Source: Gammaproteobacteria bacterium
GTDB lineage: Bacteria; Pseudomonadota; Gammaproteobacteria; Pseudomonadales; Azotimanducaceae
Direction of reading: 5' to 3'
DNA length: 13,371 nucleotides
Assembly (NCBI GenBank): GCA_002708205.1
Contig: PAMR01000007.1
Location: 114,621 to 127,991 of the forward strand
Below the pieces are notes generated by a model that searched no databases, was not told where the DNA came from, and was given only the letters and a program-made list of their open reading frames with translations. This document shows, one piece after another, positions 5,714 to 13,371 of the stretch (its first letter is position 1; each line of letters starts with the position of its first letter). The position numbers were made by a program, and so were the translations under genes.

Positions 5714-7305
5714 GAATCCATGATAGTTTTTGGGTGTTGATCTTGCTGATTGTTGTAGCAGGCTGCAGTCCTACCGCTCAAAGAGATGTTGAATCAGTCA
5801 TGGCTTTGAGTGCTCCACTGCCGAATGGTGCTCGTTACGGAGGACATCTAAAGATCGGCATCGCGGATGCTCCGACATCTCTAGATGCTGTTCTCTGTCG
5901 ATCCGGCATTGACGCCTATTTTTGGCGGCCTATATTCGATCAGTTAGTAGATGCGTCACCAGATCTCGATCCTCGGGAATCGACTTCATTAGCCATATCA
6001 TGGGAGATAGCAACGGATCCGGATTCGATCACATTCGAACTTCGGGATGGGGTAGTGTTTCATGATGGAACACCGTTTGATGCCTATTCGGTGAAATTTA
6101 ATATTGAACGTATTCTTGACCCGAACACCAAAGCCACCCCTAGAGCATCCATGACTGTGATTGATTCAGTCGAAGTTATCGACCCCCTAACAGTACGTTT
6201 TAATCTGAAGCGTTCTTGGGGGGCCGGACTTGCGATGCTGGCTGACCGAGGTGGAGTCATGAATTCCCCTGCCCAGATACTTGCTCTCGGGGCTGATTAT
6301 GGATGGTCTCCATCCGGAACCGGACCATTTAGGATCGCGGAGTTGATAACCGGAACGATGGTGCGTTTTGAGCGTAATGAAAACTATTGGGGAACCGATT
6401 CGGACGGAAATCGATTGCCTTATTTGGATGCAATAACCATTCGAGTGATTAGAGATCAGACAGTTCTCGCTTCGGCGATCAAGACTGGGGAAATTGATAT
6501 AGCGTATCTCCCATACAAGGATGTAGCCTCTTTTCGACTCGATGATCGCTTTAGGATACAGACGATGGAGGGAGGTAGCATCGCTTTGCTTTTAGCCTTT
6601 AATGTTAATAAGCCGCCACTAGATGATGTAAATCTCCGTCTCGCTATTGCACACGCAATTGATCCCGCAATTATCAATCGAGCAATATTTTTTGAGAAAG
6701 CCATTGAAGCTGATTCCGGAATGTGGCCGGTTGGGGCTTGGGCGCATGATCCAGATGTGGAACGACCGACCTTTGACCTTTCTAGGGCTCAACAATACAT
6801 GGCTAAATCGAGAAGTCCGGAAGGCTTCAGTTTTACCGCGGTAACCAATACCAGTCCCGTCCTCGTGCCGACAGCCGAGATTATACGGCAGATGCTCAAA
6901 CGTATTAATGTCGATATGAATATAGAAGTGTTGAGTGCCGGTTCGTCTACGGAACGTTTTTTTCACGGACAAGAATATCCACTTTACTTGACTGCGTGGA
7001 GCCGTTATCCAGAGCCGGATTGGTTGGCATCACTCGCTTACAAAAGTGATGGTTATTACAACGCAGGAAATGTAGATCGACCTGATCTCGATCGCTTGGT
7101 CGAGTTGGGATCTTCTGCGTATGACCGAGAGCAACGCAAGCGTTTTTATACAGAATTAAATAGCAAAGTATTGAGCGAAGCTTGGTTTGTGCCGCTGCTG
7201 TATGGAGTTACTTATGCTGCAGCACCATCTCATGTGGGCAACTTAGAGGGATTGATGGGCTGGGATGGAAAAATGACTCTTAGAGAAATATATCTCAATG
7301 AGTAA
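5710..7305 (+). CDS. Solute-binding lipoprotein, family 5 (peptide/nickel type)
   Basis: The extracytoplasmic binding protein of the importer, 531 residues from the ATG at 5710. That ATG overlaps the previous stop as ATGA. An ATG at 5698 in the same frame would add four residues. The signal peptide ends in a lipobox V-A-G-C with Cys19, so the mature protein is lipid-anchored. Family 5 hallmarks are clear: L-R-D-G-V-x-F-H-D-G-T-P-F (111-123), G-T-G-P-F-R-I (203-209) and R-N-E-N-Y-W-G (222-228). Length is normal for DppA/OppA-type proteins. The ligand cannot be read from sequence. The family includes proteins for peptides, nickel, glutathione, opines and sugars. It follows the ATPases and precedes the permeases by 20 bases. 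Confidence 0.94.
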   Translation: MRIHDSFWVLILLIVVAGCSPTAQRDVESVMALSAPLPNGARYGGHLKIGIADAPTSLDAVLCRSGIDAYFWRPIFDQLVDASPDLDPRESTSLAISWEIATDPDSITFELRDGVVFHDGTPFDAYSVKFNIERILDPNTKATPRASMTVIDSVEVIDPLTVRFNLKRSWGAGLAMLADRGGVMNSPAQILALGADYGWSPSGTGPFRIAELITGTMVRFERNENYWGTDSDGNRLPYLDAITIRVIRDQTVLASAIKTGEIDIAYLPYKDVASFRLDDRFRIQTMEGGSIALLLAFNVNKPPLDDVNLRLAIAHAIDPAIINRAIFFEKAIEADSGMWPVGAWAHDPDVERPTFDLSRAQQYMAKSRSPEGFSFTAVTNTSPVLVPTAEIIRQMLKRINVDMNIEVLSAGSSTERFFHGQEYPLYLTAWSRYPEPDWLASLAYKSDGYYNAGNVDRPDLDRLVELGSSAYDREQRKRFYTELNSKVLSEAWFVPLLYGVTYAAAPSHVGNLEGLMGWDGKMTLREIYLNE

Positions 7306-7325
7306 TTCGGGGCTCTATAACTAAC

Positions 7326-8279
7326 ATGTGGTCATATATTATCCGCCGTTTGATACATATGATTCCTGTGATGCTGATCGTAACGTTCATGGTGTATGCG
7401 CTGATGTTGGCGATTCCAGGGGATCCGGCTAGGGCGTTGATCGGTCCAGGTGAATCATTGGATGAAGAGCAATTGGAGCTCATACGCAAGGAATATAACC
7501 TGGATCGACCGGTAATCGTTCAATATGGACTTTGGCTTGGAAAGGCAATTCAGGGTGATTTGGGTCGATCCACTCAAAACCAAAGACCTATCGCAGGGGA
7601 ATTGCGTGTTCGAGCAGCGGTGACCCTCCAGTTTGGGTTGGTGGCGTGGATTTTGGCGATTGTTATCGGTGTACCTCTGGGGATTGTTTCAGCGGTGTAT
7701 CGAGGTAAACCGGTTGACTATGTGGCTACGGTCGTATCTATCGGTGGCGTAGCCATCCCGAATTTTTGGCTTGGGATCATGTGCATCCTATTGTTTGGTG
7801 TAAAGCTCGGGTGGCTTCCAACGCAGGGGTATGTAGATATTTGGCAATATCCACTAGAAGGTCTCAAGCACATGGTGCTTCCAGCCTTTGCGTTGGGGAT
7901 AACGAGTTGGGCATTGATTATGCGGCAGAGTCGTTCGGCAATGTTGGAAGTACTAGCCCAGGACTATATGCGTACTGCCAGAGCTAAAGGATTGTATGAA
8001 CGCACGGTGATTTGGATACATGCGTTGAGGAATGCGCTACTTCCTGTCGTTACGGTATTTGGACTGCAAACCGGACGGATTTTCGCAGGGGCCGTAGTTA
8101 TAGAGACTTTATTTGGGATTCCTGGTATGGGTAATTTCATGGTGCAGGCCATCTTTGCACAAGACTTTATGGCTGTTCAGGGTGCAGTCTTGTTGATGGC
8201 TGTGGCCGTTTTAGTCGCGAATTTAGTCACTGATGTACTGTATGCATGGCTGGATCCGAGGATTTCGTTTGATGACTGA
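7326..8279 (+). CDS. Dipeptide/oligopeptide-type ABC importer, permease B
   Basis: A 317-residue inner-membrane permease of the DppB/OppB group. The first membrane segment (about 9-30) is followed by the conserved P-G-D-P (31-34), a periplasmic loop with Y-N-L-D-R-P (57-62), and G-D-L-G-x-S (77-82). Further hydrophobic segments lie near 97-121, 133-159, 181-199, 240-260 and 283-306, giving the six spans of the family. The cytoplasmic EAA loop that docks the ATPases is visible at about 212-242, including A-R-A-K-G-L and L-R-N-A-L-L-P. The ending W-L-D-P-R-I is also typical. It starts at the ATG at 7326 with only a weak GGGG upstream. Its last eight bases overlap the next permease gene. Confidence 0.95.
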   Translation: MWSYIIRRLIHMIPVMLIVTFMVYALMLAIPGDPARALIGPGESLDEEQLELIRKEYNLDRPVIVQYGLWLGKAIQGDLGRSTQNQRPIAGELRVRAAVTLQFGLVAWILAIVIGVPLGIVSAVYRGKPVDYVATVVSIGGVAIPNFWLGIMCILLFGVKLGWLPTQGYVDIWQYPLEGLKHMVLPAFALGITSWALIMRQSRSAMLEVLAQDYMRTARAKGLYERTVIWIHALRNALLPVVTVFGLQTGRIFAGAVVIETLFGIPGMGNFMVQAIFAQDFMAVQGAVLLMAVAVLVANLVTDVLYAWLDPRISFDD

Positions 8280-9159
8280 CATCAGCGCGACAGAATTAAT
8301 AAGAGAAGGTCCACATAGACGTACGCAGACTTTTCGAAAACTCATCGCTATACCCCAGGCGGTATATGGATTGGTTGTTATTGGTATCACATTATTCGCA
8401 GCAATATTTGCGCCATGGATTGCTCCATTTGATCCGGAGTCAATGGATTTCGACAATTTATTAGTCGGAATAAGCGAGAGTCATTGGTTGGGATCGGATC
8501 AGATGGGTAGAGATACCCTTTCGCGGCTAATATCGGGAGCGCAAATTGCGTTGATTGTCAGTTTAGGCGCAGTGGGAATTGGTGTGCTGATTGGTGTTCC
8601 TCTTGGTCTGATATCGGTCTACTTCAGGGGATTTATCGATGATGTCATTATGCGTTTTATGGACTCATTGGTAGTGTTTCCAAGCTTATTGATTGCTGTG
8701 GGGCTGGCTGCGGCGATGGGAGGTTCGTTAATTAGTGTCATATTAGCGATTGGTATTGCAAATGTTCCGTGGATGGCACGAGTGATCCGGAGCCAGGGCT
8801 TATCAATACGTGAAATGGATTATGTGGCAGCGGCGGAAGCTGGGGGGATGAGCCACATTCGCATTATTGTCCGTCACATCCTACCTAACAGTGTCTCGCC
8901 CGTAATTGTCCAAAGTACGTTGAGCATGGGCTATGCTGTTCTGACGGAGGCGGCGCTAGGATTTATTGGAGTGGGTATACAGCCACCCACACCGACGTGG
9001 GGTAATATGTTACAGCAGGCATTTCCAATGCTGGATCAACAGCCACTTTTGTCTATCGTGCCGGGAATAGCGATCTTTTTGTTAGTTCTGGCTTTTAATT
9101 TTTTAGGTGACGCCCTGCGAGACGTGCTTGATCCAAGATTGAAGGGAGTCATTCATTAG
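8272..9159 (+). CDS. Dipeptide/oligopeptide-type ABC importer, permease C
   Basis: A 295-residue inner-membrane permease of the DppC/OppC group, partner of permease B. A basic N-terminal tail leads into the first membrane segment (about 29-50). The family-specific stretch W-L-G-S-D-x-M-G-R-D (72-81) follows, and more spans lie near 93-117, 130-165, 210-235 and 257-279. The EAA docking loop is at about 181-210 and includes A-A-A-E-A-G-G. G-F-I-G-V-G-I-Q-P-P (230-239) is diagnostic. I chose the ATG at 8272 because GAGG lies ten bases upstream and it overlaps the previous gene by eight bases. A longer in-frame start at 8233 would add 13 residues buried in the previous gene and lacks support. Confidence 0.95.
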   Translation: MTDISATELIREGPHRRTQTFRKLIAIPQAVYGLVVIGITLFAAIFAPWIAPFDPESMDFDNLLVGISESHWLGSDQMGRDTLSRLISGAQIALIVSLGAVGIGVLIGVPLGLISVYFRGFIDDVIMRFMDSLVVFPSLLIAVGLAAAMGGSLISVILAIGIANVPWMARVIRSQGLSIREMDYVAAAEAGGMSHIRIIVRHILPNSVSPVIVQSTLSMGYAVLTEAALGFIGVGIQPPTPTWGNMLQQAFPMLDQQPLLSIVPGIAIFLLVLAFNFLGDALRDVLDPRLKGVIH

Positions 9160-9165
9160 CGTCGA

Positions 9166-10182
9166 GTGAGTAGCAATATGCAACAACCGGATTACAACTT
9201 AGGTCATGCGACCTCTCAGCAAATTGCAGAAGATATTGATATTGGTGAAGCAGAGCTTTTTGAGGATCCCAATTTAGCGGATGCACATCTTGGTTTGAGT
9301 GGCCAAGAAATACATTTTTTCAAAGAACGTGGGTTTATAGTCAAAAGAGGTCTGCTACGTGAACCGGAATTATTCAATCGTATCCGTGATTACGTTTGGA
9401 AAAATGTACCGAAAGGGATATTAAAACAAAACGAACCGGCAACTTGGTGGGACTCGGCTGACAAGAAATGGACGGCCGAAGATGCCGAACGCGTGGGCCT
9501 TCTGACTCGGACGAATTGGAAAATGCGTTCTCGCGGTGGCATAGGTAGTGAGCACTGGCTAGTGAACGGAGTTGCCAATCATCCCAATATGCGGGCAATG
9601 GCGAAATTATTTATAGGATCTCCTGTGAAGCATTGTTCGAGAGTGCGAGGGATCTACGGTGTATTCCCCCAGCCACCTGGGTCGAAGGGTTCGTTGGGGC
9701 CTCACGCGGATTACATGGCGGCTGAAATATCTGCGATGGTACTTGTCGATCGAGTTCCAGAGCGGTGTGGTGGATTTACTATATGGCCGGGGTCCCATCA
9801 GATACTCCACCCACACTGGGATACTATCCACGGAGGAATAATTACCGGTTCGGAAAAGAGCCGATCTTTTCGACTAGCGCGAGATTCTGTGTTAAGGGAT
9901 ATAAAACCACTAGAGATATTCGGTGAACCAGGTGACGTTATCTTTTGGCATCCTCGGTTGCTTCACTCTGCTGGCATAAATCATTCCGCCGAAAGCGACG
10001 ATCCTATTTTGCGATTGATCGTACCGTGTGATTACCAAAGGTCCGGTCACACTTTGTACGACGACGAAACATTTGGTCCAGGGTCAACATACCAGTGGTG
10101 GGTAGATACTCGTAACTTTAGAGAGGATGTACCGGCGACCGCAGAAAACATATGGGATGGTTGGGTGTTTGCGACTAGTTAG
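9166..10182 (+). CDS. Second PhyH-family 2-oxoglutarate dioxygenase
   Basis: A 338-residue member of the phytanoyl-CoA dioxygenase superfamily, distantly related to the one at 1237-2130. The iron triad is His180 and Asp182 in P-H-A-D-Y, and His267 in R-L-L-H-S-A-G. Arg283 is a candidate 2-oxoglutarate ligand, although its spacing of 16 after the distal His is longer than usual. I-W-P-G-S-H (206-211) fits the family. Residues 1-45 form a polar extension that the shorter protein lacks. The GTG at 9166 is six bases after the permease stop. The ATG at 9178 is also possible and is preceded by GAGTGAG. The gene sits in the transporter operon, so a role in modifying the imported compound is a reasonable inference. 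The substrate is unknown; phytanoyl-CoA should not be assumed. Confidence 0.9.
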   Translation: MSSNMQQPDYNLGHATSQQIAEDIDIGEAELFEDPNLADAHLGLSGQEIHFFKERGFIVKRGLLREPELFNRIRDYVWKNVPKGILKQNEPATWWDSADKKWTAEDAERVGLLTRTNWKMRSRGGIGSEHWLVNGVANHPNMRAMAKLFIGSPVKHCSRVRGIYGVFPQPPGSKGSLGPHADYMAAEISAMVLVDRVPERCGGFTIWPGSHQILHPHWDTIHGGIITGSEKSRSFRLARDSVLRDIKPLEIFGEPGDVIFWHPRLLHSAGINHSAESDDPILRLIVPCDYQRSGHTLYDDETFGPGSTYQWWVDTRNFREDVPATAENIWDGWVFATS

Positions 10183-12019
10183 GAAACGATTCTTATTTTT
10201 GCTAGTTGGATTCGCCTCGATTCGCATAGGGGCAGTAGATGTTTTTTCGGTCGGTGATTTTCTCCAGTCCATTGCGGAAGAATCACGTATTCCAGGTGCT
10301 GGACTAGTAGTGGTTCGACAAGATGTTGTTGCGATCACAACGATTGGGCTAGCGAATGACACTGGACAATCTTTTGATACGGAGACACTTTTCCCCTTGG
10401 GAGATATTTCTGGTGCTTTTACAGCAGCAGCTGTTTCAGTTTCCGATCTTTCTATTGATCAAGACATTAAAGAATCGATTCCCTGGCTGGGTATCTCTAC
10501 GACCTTACGTGATCTCTTAACGCATACGAGTGGCTTCGATGACCGTACAGTGGGGTATGTATCCACTAAGATCAAAGAGGAGACTTTAGAGGAGTGGTTA
10601 AGATCGGCGGTGCCGCATCGTAGTGAGGAGTCAGCACACTATCCGAGACGTAGTCGTTGGGGAATCGCATTAGCCGGTCATATTGCGGCCCAATCGCAAG
10701 GCTCGAGCTTTGAAAACGTGGTCAAAAACATGGTGTTTGACCCGCTGAATATGGCGTCGTCAACCTTTGTGTTTCCAGACACTTTTATTCGGGCAATGCC
10801 TTGTCCATCCACGCAATGCCGTCCGGTACCGGCTTTGTTTCGACGGGATACACCTTCTGGGGGCATGTATACCACTCTGAGTGATATGGGACGCTTTCTC
10901 AAACTGATGACCACTCCAACAACTGATTCGAGCAAAACTATCGCTAAGGCTTTGACCGCAGCCGCTTGGTCGTCTGATGAAATGTCCCAAAATATGAGTT
11001 TAGGTATGCCGGTACAAATGATCGGTGGTTCTATGGGAGTTGCTCTTTCCGGCGGTACGATTGGCGGCTACAGAAGTTTATTGGTTATAGCGCCAAAAGA
11101 ACGAGCCGCATTATTTCTTATCGCGACAGGGGGACATGAGAGCGTTGGTCAGAAGGTGCTAGAACAATTCGAGGTGACACTCGGACATGTAGATCAGGAT
11201 ACTTTAGAAAAAAAAATACCTGTCACACAAGAATACTCTGGGGTGTATTTGGAAAGTGGAGCACCTCGTGCGGGAATTGGCTTATTTCCAGGTCTATTTA
11301 CCTACAGTAATCCGTTAGCCATTGATTCAGAGGATTGGTTGTTGCGGGTCGAGGGAGCCAGAGTAAGCCAATATGGCAAAGTTGAAGGGGAACGATTTCG
11401 TCAGAAGGAAGGCCCGGGTTTTATCAAATTTGTTCGGAATGTAGATGGAAAGATTGTTTCGATGCATGCTGATTCGGTTGCGTTCGGTGCACGCTTTCCG
11501 ACGTCGTACGACAAAGTGTCTTCTTTTAGAAATCCTCAGTTGATTTCTGATTACCTTCCGCTGCTTGTTTTAATACCAATAGTTGTTTTCTTGGCGTGGC
11601 TGTTCGTTATTTCGGGTGCGCAGAGTGGTCAATGGAGAGCTTCGACGGCTCTGAAAGCAAGGAACAAAAGATCGTATCTAACACGGTGGGCATTTTCTAC
11701 TGCATGTTTTGTGTTAGTTCTTCAGGCACTCTTTGTTTTTCACTACCTGCAAAAGATGCAAGAACTTGGGTACTTATACGTGGAGACTCTTGCGAGTGGT
11801 ATATCGGTCACGATGTATCGTGCGGCCTGGTTGGCCCTGCTGATAGCTATGGGTACGCTAGTGTTATGCACGTCTTCTGTTGCGATATGGCGGGATCGGG
11901 AGACGCGTTGGGTTGACCGAGTTATGCTTGTTAGCACCAGTCTTTTTGGACTGATGTTTGTATTGTTTCTTGTTTGGTTCGATCTTTTAGTTATTCCACA
12001 GTCGACGTATTTGCATTAA
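10157..12019 (+). CDS. Beta-lactamase/serine-hydrolase-like membrane protein, probably inactive
   Basis: A 620-residue protein from the ATG at 10157. Starts at 10127 or TTG 10169 are also possible, and none has a strong ribosome binding site. A basic, hydrophobic N-terminus (8-27) suggests export. Residues 32-340 have the penicillin-binding/beta-lactamase-like fold: L-R-D-L-L-T-H-T-S-G (117-126), D-P-L-N-M (195-199) and S-G-G-M-Y-T-T-L-S-D-M (234-244). The catalytic motifs seem lost. Where S-x-x-K is expected the sequence reads D83-I-S-G86. Where Y-x-N is expected it reads P163-R-R165. Where His-x-Gly is expected it reads L297-S-G. A second soluble segment (341-460) leads to four hydrophobic spans near 464-486, 511-530, 553-575 and 588-612. 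It overlaps the dioxygenase gene by 26 bases and is the last gene of the operon. The family is clear; the role of an inactive member is not. Confidence 0.82.
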   Translation: MVGCLRLVRKRFLFLLVGFASIRIGAVDVFSVGDFLQSIAEESRIPGAGLVVVRQDVVAITTIGLANDTGQSFDTETLFPLGDISGAFTAAAVSVSDLSIDQDIKESIPWLGISTTLRDLLTHTSGFDDRTVGYVSTKIKEETLEEWLRSAVPHRSEESAHYPRRSRWGIALAGHIAAQSQGSSFENVVKNMVFDPLNMASSTFVFPDTFIRAMPCPSTQCRPVPALFRRDTPSGGMYTTLSDMGRFLKLMTTPTTDSSKTIAKALTAAAWSSDEMSQNMSLGMPVQMIGGSMGVALSGGTIGGYRSLLVIAPKERAALFLIATGGHESVGQKVLEQFEVTLGHVDQDTLEKKIPVTQEYSGVYLESGAPRAGIGLFPGLFTYSNPLAIDSEDWLLRVEGARVSQYGKVEGERFRQKEGPGFIKFVRNVDGKIVSMHADSVAFGARFPTSYDKVSSFRNPQLISDYLPLLVLIPIVVFLAWLFVISGAQSGQWRASTALKARNKRSYLTRWAFSTACFVLVLQALFVFHYLQKMQELGYLYVETLASGISVTMYRAAWLALLIAMGTLVLCTSSVAIWRDRETRWVDRVMLVSTSLFGLMFVLFLVWFDLLVIPQSTYLH

Positions 12020-12078
12020 TTACAAATTCAGAAAATTGACATAAGAGGGACATATCTTTCGGTCTAGTCGATCGGCAA
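12020..12078. other. Short convergent intergenic region
   Basis: Fifty-nine bases lie between the ends of two convergent genes. I see no stem long enough, with a T-run, to call an intrinsic terminator in either direction. Termination may be factor-dependent or occur inside the neighbouring gene. Confidence 0.4.
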
Positions 12079-13371
12079 TTATCCTAGATAGCTACTCCCA
12101 CTTTCCCGATTGCCTTTTGGATCGGTAACGATATGTACCACCGCTGGCCGATTTGCTCCGATTGCTCGTTCTAAAGCGGGAGCTAGTTCGTCAGGTGATT
12201 CAACCCGTTCGGCATGTCCATCGACAAGTTCTGCGAGTTTCTCGTAGTTGGCAGGTAATAATTTCGCGATTCGAGGTGAATCAGCTGGAAACATACGATC
12301 TTGTATGGTGTGTCCTGCTATACCTTCGTTATTACATACGATAAATACTACGTTGGCTCCTATTCGTGCGGCAGTTTCTAATTCGATAGCTGCTGCGCCA
12401 AATGCATAATCTCCTACGACTGCAACTGACACTGATTCGGGTCGGGCAAGCTTCGCACCAATGGCGTAGGGCACACCTGTACCCATACAACCGGTAGTAC
12501 CTGCATTAAGCCTGGAACGACTAACATAACTTGGAAGTAAAACTCGTGCGATGCCCATAGTAACTTCGCCATCGACAGCGATGTTTGCATCTCGAGGTAG
12601 TATATTTTTAATAGCCGTAATGGCACGGTGTGGGTCGATGGGTATTGCATCTGAGTTTATCCGCTCTGCGAGTCGTTCTTCGTTAGAGTCACAGACACTT
12701 CTCAGATGATTGAGCCAAGTGCTAGTTTGCAGCGGTGACTCACCCATGCATTGAACCAAAGCCTCGACTGCTTTACGTGCATCGGAGACGATGCCTAGTT
12801 CAACATTTGCAGCACTAGACATCTCTTCGGCCACTAAATCAATTTGGGCTATACGGACATCCTTGGCGTAGCGCGGCGAACGGCCGAATTGAAATATCCA
12901 ATTAAATCGCCCTCCGATCATCGCTATTACATCGGCTTCGGCTATAGCGGTAGATCGTGCTGCATTAACAAAATGTGGATTGTCGTCAGGAATTATCCCC
13001 CGTCCCATTGGAGATGTGATGTAGGGAAGGCCTAGATTCACCAGTTTTTGTAGAACGTCTCCAGCATCGGACCATCCGGCCCCCTTACCGACAATTACGA
13101 GAGGCCGTTGTGCGTGAGCTAACAAATCGGAAAGTTTTTCTATTGCCATCGGATCGGGATGCGGAACAGAAATTTCAGGACTCTGTTGGCGTAGATCCAA
13201 TTGCTCTTCGGGCAGTGTTTGCGCAATTATTTCGCCTGGGAAATCTAGATAAACACCGCCGGGCCGGCCGTTGATTGTTTGTGCCTGTGCTAAATAGGTC
13301 AATTCTGCGATGCGATTGATCGATGGGACCTGTTGTACCCACTTACAGCCGGGTCTTGCGAAGGATAGTTG
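12079..13371 (-). CDS. Thiamine-diphosphate enzyme, 2-hydroxyacyl-CoA lyase/oxalyl-CoA decarboxylase-like (partial)
   Basis: The frame is open to the right edge of the window, so the N-terminus is missing. Of an expected 550-580 residues, 430 are visible. An internal TTG at 13302 lies within a conserved segment and is not a real start. Numbering from the first visible codon, G-R-P-G-G-V-Y-L-D-F-P (35-45) closes the first domain. A middle domain (about 70-190) contains R-F-N-W-I-F-Q-F-G (155-163), close to the R-L-N-W-I-L-H-F-G stretch of 2-hydroxyacyl-CoA lyase. The thiamine-diphosphate/Mg motif starts at Gly320-Asp321 and ends at Asn347-Asn348. These enzymes cleave 2-hydroxyacyl-CoA to an aldehyde and formyl-CoA, or decarboxylate oxalyl-CoA. 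Tyr replaces the usual Gly or Ser after Gly-Asp. The catalytic Glu lies in the missing part. It is convergent to the transporter operon. Confidence 0.88.
   Translation of the reverse strand, partial: QLSFARPGCKWVQQVPSINRIAELTYLAQAQTINGRPGGVYLDFPGEIIAQTLPEEQLDLRQQSPEISVPHPDPMAIEKLSDLLAHAQRPLVIVGKGAGWSDAGDVLQKLVNLGLPYITSPMGRGIIPDDNPHFVNAARSTAIAEADVIAMIGGRFNWIFQFGRSPRYAKDVRIAQIDLVAEEMSSAANVELGIVSDARKAVEALVQCMGESPLQTSTWLNHLRSVCDSNEERLAERINSDAIPIDPHRAITAIKNILPRDANIAVDGEVTMGIARVLLPSYVSRSRLNAGTTGCMGTGVPYAIGAKLARPESVSVAVVGDYAFGAAAIELETAARIGANVVFIVCNNEGIAGHTIQDRMFPADSPRIAKLLPANYEKLAELVDGHAERVESPDELAPALERAIGANRPAVVHIVTDPKGNRESGSSYLG

Noticed and set aside
10127..10156. A longer start for the serine-hydrolase-like protein
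   Set aside because: It would add ten residues without signal-peptide character and deepen the overlap with the dioxygenase gene. AGAGAGG sits directly against that ATG, too close to act as a ribosome binding site.
13300..13302. TTG as the start codon of the thiamine-diphosphate enzyme
   Set aside because: The frame continues upstream to the window edge with a sequence that aligns to the conserved region before G-R-P-G-G in this family, so the gene is cut by the window.
1..13371. Search for CRISPR arrays, insertion sequences, tRNA or rRNA genes
   Set aside because: No regularly spaced repeats, transposase-like protein, terminal inverted repeats with target duplications, or cloverleaf-like segments were seen by eye on either strand. 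A dedicated RNA search could still find a small RNA.

Overview
The window looks like a piece of a free-living Gram-negative bacterial chromosome. A proteobacterium, probably a gammaproteobacterium, is most likely. The reasons are lipoprotein signal peptides, a proteobacterial-type biotin synthase, and a dipeptide-type ABC importer with a lipoprotein-anchored binding protein. Base composition is moderate, and GTG and TTG starts are common. No mobile element, CRISPR array, tRNA or rRNA was seen. The taxonomic statement is an inference from protein character, not from a marker-gene comparison.

Layout. (1) 1-1236: a short lipoprotein gene (75-329), a run of small inverted repeats, an orphan predicted secreted protein (494-850) that ends in a good intrinsic terminator, and a gene-poor AT-rich stretch. 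(2) 1237-3544, minus strand: a compact operon bioB > MaoC-like hot-dog protein > phytanoyl-CoA dioxygenase (PhyH) family protein, with overlapping or nearly touching genes. (3) 3545-3707: a divergent intergenic region with a small palindrome. (4) 3708-12019, plus strand: seven genes with no gap over 20 bases: two ATPases, binding protein and two permeases of a dipeptide/oligopeptide-type importer (order D-F-A-B-C), a second PhyH-family dioxygenase, and a large membrane protein with a penicillin-binding/beta-lactamase-like domain. (5) 12079 to the right edge, minus strand and cut by the window: a thiamine-diphosphate enzyme closest in motifs to 2-hydroxyacyl-CoA lyase/oxalyl-CoA decarboxylase.

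How it may fit together. The importer genes and the second dioxygenase are arranged as one transcription unit, so the dioxygenase may act on an imported compound. PhyH-type dioxygenases and a 2-hydroxyacyl-CoA lyase are the two successive steps of fatty acyl alpha-oxidation. Finding both activities and a MaoC-type hydratase here suggests, but does not show, a chain-shortening or branched-acid pathway. The most unusual protein is the serine-hydrolase-like membrane protein. It keeps the family's structural motifs but appears to have lost all three catalytic motifs, so it is probably a pseudoenzyme, perhaps a sensor or binding protein.
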